A model generated the notes under the pieces. The model was not told where the DNA came from. It worked only from the letters and a program-made list of their open reading frames with translations, and made no database searches. DNA of 64,000 nucleotides from Lutjanus erythropterus (Eukaryota > Chordata > Actinopteri > Lutjaniformes > Lutjanidae), in NCBI GenBank assembly GCA_020091685.1, contig CM034603.1:10584683-10648682 (forward strand), in the 5' to 3' direction. Positions 31,186-44,900 of this stretch are shown here, piece after piece (the stretch's first letter is position 1; each line of letters begins with the position of its first letter). The position numbers and the translations under genes were made by a program.

Positions 31186-31354
31186 GAAACACTGAAAGGG
31201 AGAAAAGCACAGATCAAAATGTAACAAACTATCATAAAATTACTCTGCTGTATCACAGAATCTAATCACTGGTGCTTTCAGCTGCACATTATATTTAATC
31301 TCAGTGCACCTATTTGACCTATTTGTCCTAAACCAGTGTCTGAACCCCTGAAGC

Positions 31355-31387
<33 letters not shown>

Positions 31388-32567
31388 TTTTGCAGGTGTG
31401 CATGTGACACACTGTCATATATTTTAGGCTAGCAGTATGATAAAAAAAAAACTTATTATGACCTAATGTGCACACCGTACCTACCAAGTGTGTTAAACTG
31501 AGAGGTTTTAGATAGCCTCCAGCAGCTGGTTCACAGTCTGCTGTATTTTCCCTTGTAGGAGTTAAAGATTTAAAAAATGTCCACAGCTTTCCCAAGTCTG
31601 TGACAACTTTTAGCGTATAAAAGCGCTGGCTCGTTGTCTGTTTCATGCAATCATGTGATACCTGTATGTGTTTATAACATTGTTAAAAATATTAATATTT
31701 GATTATATAAGAGCAAATATTTATTGCATTTCCACTGTTTGCAGATTCAGGTATTTTATTGTAAATGTATCTTTATGTGTATTACATGGTAATACATTTG
31801 TAAATGTAATCACAGGAATTTGAGTTAAGTTTATTTATAGTGATTTTGTCAGCCAAAGAAAGAGAATCGGGAACAGAGCAATCCATTGTCCTTCATATAG
31901 AATTTCTTATAGATTATAGATGTTTGTAAGATGTTACCTATTGACCCTCAACTGCAATGCAATTTCTATTGTGTGTTCCTTTCTGTGATTGTGAGTCTTT
32001 TTGACTGAATGTTTTGAGACGACTGACTGGCCTTCTGATGAGATTAAGAATGACGTCTATATGATTCCTATGGCAGTCGTGCCAGTCTTTTATTTTAGAG
32101 AGAAGCACAAGGATGTGAGAATGTACTGTCTTCTAGAGACTGGGAAGAAAGGATTGTCGTATCTGTCTGAATCCTAATGCATTTACTGTAATATAATATA
32201 TTAATTGTAATACATATTACCTGTATTCTCAATGTTATGGGAGCTCAGTGGAATATCTTGTATGAAGAGTTCCCATTTGTGTCTTTGCACAATGTTCACC
32301 TTTCTTTCTTCCATTGTAAATGGATGTGTACTATGGCAGTAATATATAAGACTTATGTTAACAAAGTATCTATGGTATCTAGGGACCATATGTTAATGGC
32401 ACAATTGCATAAATCATATTTAAGGTAATCTGTGTACTGTATGTGGCCAATGACTCCTGTATGTGACCAGTCTGGTTTTTTTGATTAAACCAGTTGTAAG
32501 GGAACGTTTCCCAGGAGGTTTTCAGTAGGCACTTTAACAGAATCATACCATCTCAAAAAAGATCTTT

Positions 32568-32573
32568 AATAAA
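32568..32573 (+). terminator. gad1 polyadenylation signal candidate
   Basis: AATAAA in the context TCTTTAATAAAGTC. It is the strongest signal downstream of the gad1 stop and is followed by unrelated repeat-bearing sequence. Confidence 0.55.
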
Positions 32574-32654
32574 GTCTATTAAAGGAAAAATGAGTCCGCC
32601 TTATTGAAACACAACACATACAAAAATCAGACCTCTCACACTACCACTTTGCTG

Positions 32655-32795
32655 TAAGTCATATCACGTTATATCTCAAAGTAATAATTTTTATCTCATA
32701 ATAATAACTAATTGAATAATAATGAGAATTTTTCAGATACTTATTATTTTGACATACTATGTCATTATTTTGAGGTAGTGGGCTTCAAAAGAGAG
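32655..32795. repeat. AT-rich repeat related to 16790-17150
   Basis: 'atctcaaagtaataa', 'gaataataatgaga' and 'gtcattattttgaggtag' echo the units of the gad1 intron repeat in both orientations, consistent with an inverted-repeat element. Confidence 0.45.
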
Positions 32796-33772
32796 ACACA
32801 GCATCCAGCAGCACAATGAAGAAGAGGCAGACATGTAATGCAGATCTAGCTGTTTTTCGCTGTTAACAGAGACTCTAGTCTACAGTGTAAACCACAGAAC
32901 TGTAGAGCAATATTGAGCTTCGTGATCAAAGAAAGTTTTTATCACTTCGCCGCTTCTGTCCATATTCACAGGCTCCCTTTCTCATGATCGTCCTGAACAC
33001 TCTGTCTCTGTCTCCCTCTGAATCTGAAACACCTAGTGGTTGTCCAGCGGTTCACACCAGGCTTGTAATCTAACCCACCCCTGACTAGGTGCACAGCATT
33101 TTACTAGATGTTACCCAATCAGAATCTCATCAAAAGACATTTGTGTCCAAAAACCACATTGACAGGAAAGAGGCAGAGAGGAAAATAAAATCAGCTACGG
33201 TTGGGGTGACCAGATGTCCTGAAAAAGTCAGAACAGTCCCAAATTACAAGCGGTTGTCCCCGATCTTGTCCTGATTGTCCCAAATATTAATTAATAATAT
33301 GAACTTATGAATCTGTGAAAATATTCTGATCAAATCACTAATATAGGCTACAATTCCTGCTCTTAGTTATTAAAAATGTCCTGTTTGATTTTGTAAAGTA
33401 TATAAGTGTATTATTCATGTGCTTTGTATAAATCTATTCCTGACCCTTATCTGTGTAAATACATGTACAAAATCAATAAGGCCGTCACTCTCACAATATT
33501 CTACAGATGCTATAGTCCCGAGAGTTAGAACTGAACTTTAAATACACTGCTCCTTTGTCCTGAAATAATTTACAGAGGGACCTGAAATTGTCAGAGCTGA
33601 TCACTAGAGGGGAATTTAAGTTAATTTTAAATAAATCTTTTATCCTTGACCTTGTACTCCATATTTGAGTTTTTCTCTTTGTGGCTCCGCTAACTGCAAT
33701 CCTCAAAAATGACAGACATTTTATTTTTGTCCATAATCCCATTCTGCCTCTGAACTGCCTGTTTCAGTAGAT

Positions 33773-33805
<33 letters not shown>

Positions 33806-35532
33806 GACACACACATATACATTATTGCCTCTCTGCCTAATCATCCTAGAGAAGGCTTTGTTTGCCCCCCCAGCTGTGTGTCGAATTGGCTGTTTTCCAG
33901 CATGAAACACTCTCCTATCAACTCCCTCTCCTTTTTATTCTCTTTTGTTTCTCCTCTCATCTTCATTTATTTCCTCTTTTCATTCACTTTCTTTGCTCAC
34001 ATTTGCTCTGCCCTTACTTTTCTCTTTTCCTTAAGTTCCCCCTCACCATCTCTCCTCCTGCCTTCTTGCTTTACATTTATCTGTGAGTATGATGAGATTC
34101 AGCCTCACCGAGACACCATCTCACAGAGAAACAAAAGCATTGGTTACAGTGTTTCACAACCTTTTCATGGAGGGCGTAAGAATATCAAGCAGAAGGTTGG
34201 CTGCGGAGTGAAGCTCCAGAGTCACAGTGAGCTCAGCAGTGAGGATGAGATGAGCTGCCATTGCCCTCTGGTGGTCAATCTCTGTCTGCACAATCACACT
34301 TTTGAAAAATGCTTTTAAGATATCATCAGCAGGTATATCTACAAGTATGATTTTAGCCACCAATATATATATATATACACATATATACACACATATATAT
34401 ATACATCTATGTATGTATATGTGCATGTATATGTGTATATATGTACATGTGTATATATACTGTGTGCAATATTACTTTCCTTTATGCTATGTACAATATG
34501 TCTTGTAGTAAGAAACTAATTAGCTTTATGTGTCAACATTACATTATAGTGTCATCTGGCCCCTGGGCACTTTACTTTTTTCAAATCTTTCTAAAACTGT
34601 AATTGAATAGACCTGCAGTAAAGCAACACTATATAATAACTGTATGGTGAAATTGTGTCACAGAAGCTTTCTTTGTGGCACCGAGCAGCTTGACTTTTAA
34701 AAAGCTTCGCCTTCTAGGCCGGGAAATGAAAAGCATGCATCATACACTGCAGTTCAACGCAACGATAGAAAAATAGCTTCAGGGCAAAGGATGACCTCAG
34801 AGTGGCTGCAACCTAAGAAAACCTGGGCCTTCAAAAGCCCTCATTAAAGGTTTAGAATGATTATATTTCAGGTTTAGTTTTACATTAAATACTGAATACA
34901 CATTGTTTGATAACTAGCTGTGTTTATCTTTTTTATTTGAAGGTAGGTATGTACTGTAAATATAAGCTATGCAGGTGAGTGTATGCATGAGATGACATGA
35001 CATTTATAGACGTGTCTCGTGCAACATAGTAGCACAGTGTTTTGCACAATATTACACCATACACATGAAATACAGAGGACATATAGCCTGTTACAATTTA
35101 CTTGGCTTCTCAACTATCCAATCCAACCTGTAGATTTGTGTTTGATAAAATATGGATCCAATTACAGTGTACACATACTGCAGATGGATCAGTTTAAAGT
35201 TTAATATTTGACAGAGAATTTGAGTCCCTTGTCCTACGGCTTTCATAGCTGTAGGGGTTATAAGATAAAAGAAAGGGCATAGGTTCTGTAGTTGTCACTA
35301 AGGCTAGTTTTTTATCTCTATACTAGTGATTTTTTTTTCTACAGTTATAATGAGCACATTTCTCTAAGAGACGGTAGTGCTACTGAACTAATAGAGCATT
35401 AAAACTTACAGTGAACTACTGATCCATAAATATTCAGATTAGGTTATGTTTCTTGTGGTGCAATGGATTACATTACTAATTACATAAACTGCAATGATAT
35501 ATAAGTTACTGACTATATTTCAGTATTTAAGT
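32796..35532. other. gad1-gorasp2 spacer, no gene seen
   Basis: Contains a (CA)n tract (about 33772-33815), a pyrimidine-rich block (33900-34085) and an (AT)/(ATAC)n-like block (34363-34465). No exon-like open segment with matching splice sites was found. Confidence 0.55.
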
Positions 35533-37004
35533 AATCTGACCAGAGTCGGTCCAGACCTCCATGGGGCCCTAAACAAAATTCTGCTGAAGGGCCCTGCAAA
35601 CTGACCGGAGAGCCACATAAACCATTTGCCACACAGTCACACCTGACACTCCAGTGCTTCCACCACAGTCCCTCCTCTGTTCAGCAACAGTTTGCTCCAT
35701 CTGTCGGTCAAAGAATAATAAGATCTATAGGGAACAGAATGAAATACAAAAAATAATATTTATTGAATATAACATTTTTATGTAGAATTTTCAGATAAGA
35801 GAATATTGGCATTAACGTGAATAACACGTTAGAATATATGAAATGTAGAAAATAGTAAAACATGACACTAAGCTTTGGGTCTGCTGTCTGGTAATTAGTG
35901 TGTTAATTGATTTTACATTCCATATGTAATCAATTATCAGTCACTGTCAATTCACTTATTTCCATCTAACATTAGTTCAGAGTTGTAATCAGTGGTGGAC
36001 TTTAACTAAGCACATTTACATCAAATACTGTACTTATTTTGTACTTTCCATTTTATCCAACTTTATGCTTCTACACTACATCCCAAAGGCAAATACTTTT
36101 GAATCCACAAAGCTGAAAAAAGGCTGGTTTTTTTTGTTGTTGTTTTTTTGATACATGGTTCTTATAGGACAGTGATGCTACAGACATTTGATGATCTTAT
36201 AGACCATGATGCATCACTGTATATTAACCTAGCCAACAGTGACCTTTAAAGTAGCTAAACTTTAAACATCTACAGCAGTTAACAGCAGTAACATTAAAGC
36301 AATAATATGACTCCAAAAACATCAGACATAATAACACTGACAGGGAACATTTTACTGCAACATGACTACTTTTAAGTATATTTATCTTATAATATTTCCA
36401 TAATTTTACTTCTGTGAGGTTTTATGAATGCGGGACTTTGTAGTAAAGTATTTTTACAGTGTGATACTTGTACTTTTACATTAGCAAAGGATCTGAATAC
36501 TTCCACGTCGAAGCAGGGGCTGCTGCGGGACAGTGTGCACGCGCATATGAACTTCTGTTCACGCGCGACGCGGTTATCTTCTCTGAGCTACAGATTATAA
36601 ACGCTGCTGCACGTTGGCGCTCATCAAACATGATAAAATACTTTTATTTTATTCTCACTTCTGTCCGACACAAAGTCACAGAGCAGCCCTGGATCTGTTA
36701 GCAGGACACAGACAGACTGCAGCACCGCCAACATCAGACAGACAGAGGGAGGAGCATCAACTTAACCTTACTGTGAATGAATGATATCAAACTTGGAGAG
36801 GAGGAAACACAAGTTAACTGATTACTGTTCATTACGTTCACTCTCCATGTTATTTTCTCTTTAATTCTGTTTCATCCTCTCAACAAAGTTGTAAACACTG
36901 ACACCAGCTTCGACACGAGGGAGAGGCGGGGCCCTTGCGTACCTCGCGGGGCCCTACGCAACTTGCGTAGTGTACGTATAGGGCCGACCGGTTCTGAATC
37001 TGAC
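35533..37004. mobile_element. hAT-like element with perfect 8-bp target duplication
   Basis: The element spans 35541-36996. It is flanked by identical AATCTGAC copies at 35533-35540 and 36997-37004, the 8-bp duplication diagnostic of hAT insertion. Left end CAGAGTCGGTC pairs with the inverted right end CAGAACCGGTC. Both ends carry 'ggggccct' motifs inside. No transposase remains. A CAGTGGTGGA-type repeat (35990-36507) is nested within it. The outer end is about 290 bp from the gorasp2 start codon. Confidence 0.8.
35990..36507. mobile_element. Nested CAGTGGTGGA-family repeat inside the hAT-like element
   Basis: Begins CAGTGGTGGACTTTAACTAAG and ends with 'caaaggatctgaatacttccac'. These are the two recognisable ends of a common fish repeat also represented at 19331-19802. 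Its position inside the hAT-like element makes it the younger insertion, unless it was part of the original cargo. Confidence 0.6.
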
Positions 37005-37167
37005 CGAACCTTGATTAATGATTAGAAAAACATTCAGAAGTTGTCATAAATAAATACAATATTTGTATTTTACAGATGCTGGTTTCACATTTTGCCTAAA
37101 CTTTGATATATTTGTGAAGAAAACCGGTTGCAGATTTCGAAAAGGCGTTATTTCCTGCCACGTAACG

Positions 37168-37178
37168 GCGCGTGCGCA
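37168..37178. promoter_or_regulatory. NRF-1-like site in gorasp2 promoter
   Basis: GCGCGTGCGCA matches the reverse of the NRF-1 consensus (YGCGCAYGCGCR) at 11 of 12 positions. It lies about 120 bp upstream of the gorasp2 start codon in a CpG-containing stretch. NRF-1 sites are typical of housekeeping promoters. Function is inferred. Confidence 0.4.
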
Positions 37179-37295
37179 TCAGCCAGCTAATCATTTGGCG
37201 ACGTGTACCCGGTGTGGGGAAGTGTTCAGGTATCTCACCCCTGCTGGGTAATTATCTGCCATAAAAAACTAAAAAAGCCTTAACGGAGCAAAAAC

Positions 37296-40200
37296 ATGGG
37301 AGGATCGCAGAGTGTGGAGATACCGGGAGGAGGCTCCGAGGGCTACCATGTCCTCCGGGTGAGTTTTTAGCTCCTACAGCCCGCTGGTAGCTGTTAGCTT
37401 AGCATCGGGTCAGATGCGGATGATTCCCTGCTCTGTGTGTTGACGAGAGGCCGGGGATGACCGCTGGGCCTCCGTCTGGGAAACACCAGCACCGTGTCAG
37501 AAAAATGTCCTGTACCTTCGAGTTGTATCACCGTCTCATTTCGTTTCTGTCGTGTTTTGTTTTTGTACCTGACTGTTTGCTAGTTAACTTTGCCTGCCAG
37601 AAGCTAACCAGCACTGTTGTTGGAGCTAGCCAAAGCTACGTAGATGTAGTGAATGACAGCTGCCCGACTGTTTCTGCTAATGCAACCAAATAACGCTTCT
37701 TCTCAATTGTTTTCCTAAATGTGGACTAACGTTATATCGGCTCTAATAACAAGCTAACAGTGTACAGTTAATGCCAGTGGTCTTTTTCTGTGCTAATGTT
37801 AATTGTCAGTGATGTTTAGCGGTAGAAGCCTGCTGCTCAGCTTGACAACAGAGCAGTTGTGGACCAGACGGGGCTTGGTCCCATCCTGTAAGGGACATTT
37901 TAACACAGTGAATGAATCGTAACCCAAACCAAATCACTTTCTGACAAGATTGTCATGCTTGTCAAGCTTGAGACCTCAAAATATTGTGGATTTCCACTAG
38001 AAAATTAGATTTTCTTCATTCTGGTGACTTTTAAAGGATGAAAATAACAAATATTAAGTGCACAGTTTTTGAGAAACAGATGCCTAAAGATAAGGCTATA
38101 ACTCACACCTGACAACTGGAAAACACAATGGGACCACAGCGTTAGAGCCAGACAGACACAGTACCAGTCATAGGTTTGGGCACAAGATTGATTTGCACAT
38201 TTATAGAGTGACAGATGTGTAGGATCTTGGGTTGACAATAAAAGACAAAAGGAGTCTCACATATTTTCTTTTGCACATGAAATCAAAGATTCAAAGACAT
38301 TATTATTCCATATTTCATAGTTTTGATGTCTCCAGTATTAGTCTACTATGTAGACAAATAATAAGAATAAAGAAAAAGAGATGATGTTACTGTTGCTGTA
38401 TGCCACCTGTCCAGTATTTTTGGCCTATTGCAGTCTTACAGCTAGCAGCTATATATCTGGAAACTGAATATTTTACAGATAATTTTCAAAGCGTATGTTA
38501 GGCTCCTCTTACTAAAATGTGTCCCTTTCGTTTTAAAGATTGCTTAAAACTTTTTTATTCAATCAGAACAATGATAGTAGGAATGTTAATGATTAATTGC
38601 CATTGAGATTTTAACAAATATAAATTAAGTAACCAATAATGTTCTGTGCAAGTTTTCTCACAATATGGCTTGGTCTGCCTTGTTAGTCTATAACAGTAAC
38701 TGTGCTGTACTTGGCATTATTTTGCTGAATGAGGTTAGCTGGGCAGCTGTTTGATTGAAAGCCTTATTGTTTTATTACTCTATTCATTTAAATCATTTGT
38801 ACTTCATAAATTAGTATCTCACATAACAAATGTGCTGCTAGAATTCTCAAGATATAACTTGAAATGTGTGTTTTTTTTATCTAATTAAGTATGAACAATT
38901 AACTGATGATGTTTTCAACAATTGGTTAAGGAAAATGCATCTTTAAGATGCACCTTTATTTTGAAATTCCTGTGGTATGTCACAAATGTTTGTAAGAGTT
39001 CAGTAACATTGTCTATTCATAATTTATTTGCTTTTTGTGGGTCGACATAAATGTAGCAGAATGTGTCACATAGACATTTGATATTGTCCGATATCAATCG
39101 CAGGCACCTGACTTGCATCAAATCACATTAAATCTAATCTAATCAATCATATAGTGGCAGACTTTGCGATATACGAAGTTTTAAACATAACACCAAAAAC
39201 CACAGATCTTTGTATTTATCAGGAGACAGTGCTTTTGAGAATCAATATAGTATCACAAAAAATAATATTGTGATACGCAAGTGTATCAATAATTGATTAT
39301 ATATTATTATAACCAGCTCACTTCCACATTGTGTGCAGCCGTATTGTTGTCTGGATGGAAACGGTAGACTCTGAGATTCATACAACTGTACAGTGCCAGA
39401 AATGGGTTGTGATAACGAAAAGGGAAAAAGGTGTAAAATTTTGTTAGAAATCATGAGAAAACGGGAGAATTGTGACCCTGTGAGGAAAATGTGAGTCTCT
39501 TGGGAAACTATAGAAGGTTGGCAAGTATGATGATTGTTTCACAGCTCTTAAAATGCAGGAAGCGACAGTGTGCGGTCCAGCATCTGCTCAAGTTCTCTCT
39601 AATTTTTTGTGCAGGTTCAGGAGAACTCGCCTGGACACCGTGCAGGACTGGAGCCTTTCTTTGACTTCATTGTCTCCATCAACAACACCAGACTGGTAAG
39701 GAAAGCCAAGCAACACTGTCTAGTCAGACTGAAGTCACAGGGGACTATATGTTTCATGGTTTTCCCTCTGTTCTCTATCCTCCCCCTCTCTGCAGAACAA
39801 GGACAACGACACCTTGAAAGACTTACTCAAAGCCAGTGTGGAGAAACCAGTTAAGATGCTGGTTTACTCCTCAAAGACCCTGGAGCTGCGAGAGTCCACA
39901 GTCACCCCCAGCAACCTGTGGGGGGGGCAGGGCTTGCTTGGCGTCTCCATTCGTTTCTGCAGCTTTGAGGGAGCCAATGAGAACGTTTGGCACGTGCTGG
40001 TATGTAACCCCAAACTCTACTGTATTGTCTCTTGTGGTCCAACAGTAGCCTGTGTCCTTATTCTTCCACTTTCTCATTAACAGGAGGTGGAGCCTAATTC
40101 CCCAGCCGCTCTCGCTGGCTTGCGGCCGCACACCGACTACATCATTGGAGCCGACACTGTAATGAATGAGGTAGTTTATCAGAACTTTAGGTCCTTGAAA

Positions 40201-41867
40201 CTGTCACTTCTGCACATTCTCCACCTGATAATGATACTGACTGTGTGTCTCCTCCTGTTGTCCTCCTCTCCTCCTCCACTGTGACTGTCTGCAGTCAGAG
40301 GACCTGTTCTCTCTGATCGAGAGCCATGAGGGGAAAGGCCTGAAGCTCTATGTGTACAACACAGACACCGATAACTGCAGAGAAGTGATCATCACACCTA
40401 ACAGTGCCTGGGGAGGAGAGGGCAGGTAACAATGACTTTAACGTACTTGTTGGGATGTTAGTAGATTTTTAAGAGTTTGTTTGGCTTCCAAAAGAAATAC
40501 ACAGAATGGTATTCAGTCTCACCTCTAATTAGGCTGAATTGAAATGCTATGTTTTGTGTTTGTATTTTGTTTTAATTAATCAGTAGTGAGTGATGTATCC
40601 ATCTAGCTGATGCTGGTGTGGAAGCTATTGCAGCAGTTACCAGAAGCAGTTACTTAATGTTTTTCATGATGATTAAATAAAAATGCTGCTTTAATGTTGC
40701 TATAATTGATATTTTTATAAAAAGAATGCAATCAATTGTAGGGCTGCAACTAACTAACTATTCTCATGCTCAGAAATAATCACATTTAAGAAGAAGACTC
40801 AAGACAATGAATTGATTATCAAAACAGCTGGTAATTAATGTAATAGTTGACAGCCTTTAATTAATCACCAGTTGCTGCACCTCTAATCACATGACAGTGT
40901 GAAAAAAGTTATACAATATGAAAGGCATTTGCTTGTAATGATGAACGTGCATAGAATTTATCACTCAATCCTGCAGCTCCACTAACCTTAACACTGCTTT
41001 ATAGTGAGTTTCAGCTCATTGTTTAGCTGTCCAGCCCTCAACTATACTGTTTTGTGTTGTTTCTCTCACTGCTGTCATTTTCAGCTAAGGTAGGTGGGCA
41101 GCTGTTTTCAGTGAAAAAGCTAAAAAAAAACAAAAAAAACAGTGTACACTGTACAGCGTACTAGCTGGTGAACAAAGTGGAGCGCTTAGTAGCTAAAGAG
41201 CCAAATATGTGACTCACAAGTTGGTAGAGGCCACAAACAAAGCTTAAAGAGAGTGAATGTTGGGCTTAGATTTTGCAGGTGGACATAAACACCACTCCAA
41301 ATACATGATAATGTTGCTCAGTAACTGCTGAATGTGTAATGAGGAACTTTTTGCGCACAGGTTCACACCATCAACTTAAAGGCTCCCTGTTTTTGACTTC
41401 TAGTAGAGCTATGAAGCTGTTTTTTTTATTATTATGGGGCCCATATTGCGTTAAACTCATGCACACAGGAGAAGACACACATGCATGATGTGCAGGAGAA
41501 GTGATTCCACTTGTTTCACAGTATTATTCTGATCAGGTGGTGGCAGCATGCACAGATACGCAGCAATGCACCAGTAAAGGCAGTGTAGAATAAAACTGTA
41601 ACCAAGTAAACTTGGATGTAAACTAAGGATGTAATGATAGGTGCGATAATTCCACAATAAAAGGTCCACAATACAATATTTATCCCAAAATTCAAAAGCA
41701 AAGAAAAACGATGACTTGAAAAAATGTCCATTAAATAATTAATCTGATGTGTGCAGCATTTTTTTTGTTTAAAATTTGTTTCCACTCAGAGTGCCTCTGC
41801 TTTCAGGAAATTTGTTTGAGCTCAAGGACACACACACACACACACACACACACATTTGTACACACAA

Positions 41868-41935
<68 letters not shown>

Positions 41936-44900
41936 TGTTTTTGTGAATAAAACTGAATGCAAACATAGCTTTTGGTGAGAAGTGGCGAGACTATGTCAAT
42001 GTTGTGTTCACAATTTGTGTCCACTGCCTCCAAGTGGCCCCAAAAATATTTCTGTTGTCTAACACCAGCCTGTACAGCTACATGTGTTTTATCTGTACTC
42101 CATGCCATTTTCTGTCATCGTTCTTCATGGATGAAACTGTTTGTTTACATCAGGCACAGGAACATGACATCCATGTTTAATCCAACCTACAAAGCTCAGA
42201 TTTCTCAACACTAGAGATGTGGGCAATTATTCACAGGTCTGCAACCAGGCTAAACTTCAATGTGTGTTGAATGAAAATCTTTCGGTTCGTCATTTGGAAC
42301 GGTTTTCCTTCCCTTTTCCAGCCTCGGATGTGGGATTGGCTATGGATACCTCCACAGGATTCCCACCAGGCCTTTTGAGGAGGGGAAGAAGATCAGCTTC
42401 CCTGGAAACTCTCCCAGCGAGCCCGTCAGTCCGCTGAAGGACGGATTCACTGAGGTCAGGACACATACCGTTTCACTCACTTTTTGTGTCAGTTCTTGTG
42501 TAATTACATTGTGCATTGTCCTGAAATGTTACCCTCAATGTTCACTGTGTTTCCCTGAGAGCTTTGGTCTCTGAAGCCAGCCAAAAGTTTACTCATCAGT
42601 ATGCAGAGTGTGTGTGTGACATTGAAAAGACTGAAGTTTTGTGTCTTTAAGTTGCTTCATTATGTATGCAGCAGAGCAGGCAGGCGGACAGAGAGCAATG
42701 TTGCTCATTACAGTTAATTGCACGTTTGGATGAATGTGACCTTATGTGTTTGACAGCAGCATCTTTTTCTCTGCCTCCTTCATATTTTTCTCTTTTAACT
42801 CTCTCAGGTCCAGCTCTCAGCAGTGACCCCTCCTCCCGCCGCGCCTGTCGTCCCCACTGGCCTTGAAGATTCACTGTCAGGCCTGTCAATCAGCACAGCT
42901 CCGCCCACCATGCCCAGCGAGCTGCAGACAGGTATTCTTCAGTTTTCTTTCACGCACGTCTGTTTACTCCAACAAGTTAAACTCGTCATTTGACAGACAT
43001 TACTGTGTCACACTCTCATTAACTTCATTCATTCATTCATTCATTCATTCATTCATTCATTCATTCATTCATTTCAGTAACATTCATTATCTGGTGCAAT
43101 ATAACTTTTTTGTTACCTCTCAATATCACTGCCACTATTACTTTCAATGTAACTGCCATTAATACTTTTTCTAGTTATAGCTTACACTTGTATGTAACTT
43201 ATCTTACTTGATACACTCTTTCTTTGCATTTACTCCTTATCCACTTTATATTTCACTCATATTTGAAGCTCATTTGTTGTTATTCTTCTCTCTTTTATCA
43301 CCCTCTCTTCCAGGTTTGCCCACAGTACCTCTGTTGCCCTCCTCCACTAGCCCCTCCCTCAGCCCCCTCACCCCACTGAATCCTGCCGCCACCAGCTTCA
43401 ACCCCGCCACCACGCTACCAGGTGGGTGAATTCTCAAATGCACATATTCAAAACACGTCATTGGTCTGCTGATTTTTTTTTTTTTTAAGAGCTGCAACAA
43501 TTAGTAGATTCAAAGAAAATTAGTTGCTTGCTATTTTGACAATTGTTTCAGTAATTTATAAGCAAAAATGTCAAAACATTTGCTAGTTCCAGCATCTTAA
43601 ATGTGAGAATTTGCTGCTTTTCTTTGTCATATATGACAGTAAATGAAGAGTCTTTGGGTTTTGAACTGTTGGTTGAACAAAAGAAGCAATTTGAAGACTA
43701 TGAAAATGATTAGTTGCAGCTTCCAGCACTAAACATTTGAAAAGGCCCGTAGGTGGCAAAGGCATTACAACTCTGTCTCCATAGATTTATGTCGATGGGC
43801 GTGTGTGAGGAGGAGAGGAGGCGAGTGCATGTGTGTGTGCGCATGTGCATTTGTGTGTGTCAGGGGGAAAAAAAAATCTCACCTCAGCTTCATTAGCCAC
43901 TATCAAATCTTAGTATCGGTACACAGTACTTTGTGTACCTACACTTCGTTTTCTGAAGGACAAGCACTTAGCAGATTCTTCTTAAACAAAGTCAGTGTGT
44001 GAGTTCCCTTCAAACTACAGTGATACTTTGTCTGTTGTTATTCTGGTTATTATTTATACTGCCAGATTCTGTCTCTATGACATGAATTCCCAGTAGCATG
44101 TGTTTAATGTAAATAAGCAAACTGTCAGTTTAAAAATAAAAGAGTGATTAATGACAGCACACCCTCCTGTGGCATCATGTGTTTGTGTGGTTTTAGGCCT
44201 GATGCCCCTCCCAGCTGGCTTACCGCCACTCCCTAACTTACCCAATCTCAACCTGCCGCTCCCAGACCTCAGTGCCGTGTCGTTAGCAGGAGCACCACCA
44301 GTAGGAACCACAGGTAAATAAACTGTCTTACCTTCTGTACCAGCTGCACACTAAATACTATATGTTGTTTGCAGGTTTTGAAATATGACTGTATTGTCTT
44401 GTAATTGGATATGTCTGTCTTGAATATGTCTTGCATCATTTTCATGTTAGTACATGACTATCACTTACTCTCTTTCTTGAGTGTTATGAGAAGATCGATA
44501 TCACTGTCGTATCTGTCTGTTAAAAATAAGGCTTAAATACATAGAGCAAGCACACTAGAGATTTTCTCCAGCCACACTTCCAGTTTAGCCTGCTGCAAAC
44601 TTGACTCTTTTCTAGACTTTGCTAATGTTATTGGACTGAATGGATCAAATCCTGATGGTGATACAATACATTGTGCTGCGGTTGTGACTCTTAAAAACAA
44701 TTTATTCACTGTTTTACAGCTACTTCTTTCACAATGTATGCTTAGGGGAAAAAAGTTATTTCCCTTTTTCATTAGCCACTATGTCAGATTAGCTTCTTTA
44801 TGCTAAGCTAAATGGCTGATGGGTGTAGCCATATGTTTGCTGGACAGATATGAGTCTCGTTGATCTTTTCATCTAACCTTTAGAAAAAAAAACAAATGAG

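Larger units (their letters stand above)
30732..32590 (+). other. gad1: gad1 3' untranslated region
   Basis: About 1.85 kb of non-coding sequence follows the stop codon and ends at a canonical AATAAA (32568-32573). It contains a 55-bp (GT)n tract at 31130-31184 and a second, shorter one at 31362-31387. The end point is inferred from the last strong polyadenylation signal. Confidence 0.6.

Noticed and set aside
41769..42108. Cys-Val and His-Thr repeat frames
   Set aside because: They are translations of a (CA)n microsatellite in a gorasp2 intron.
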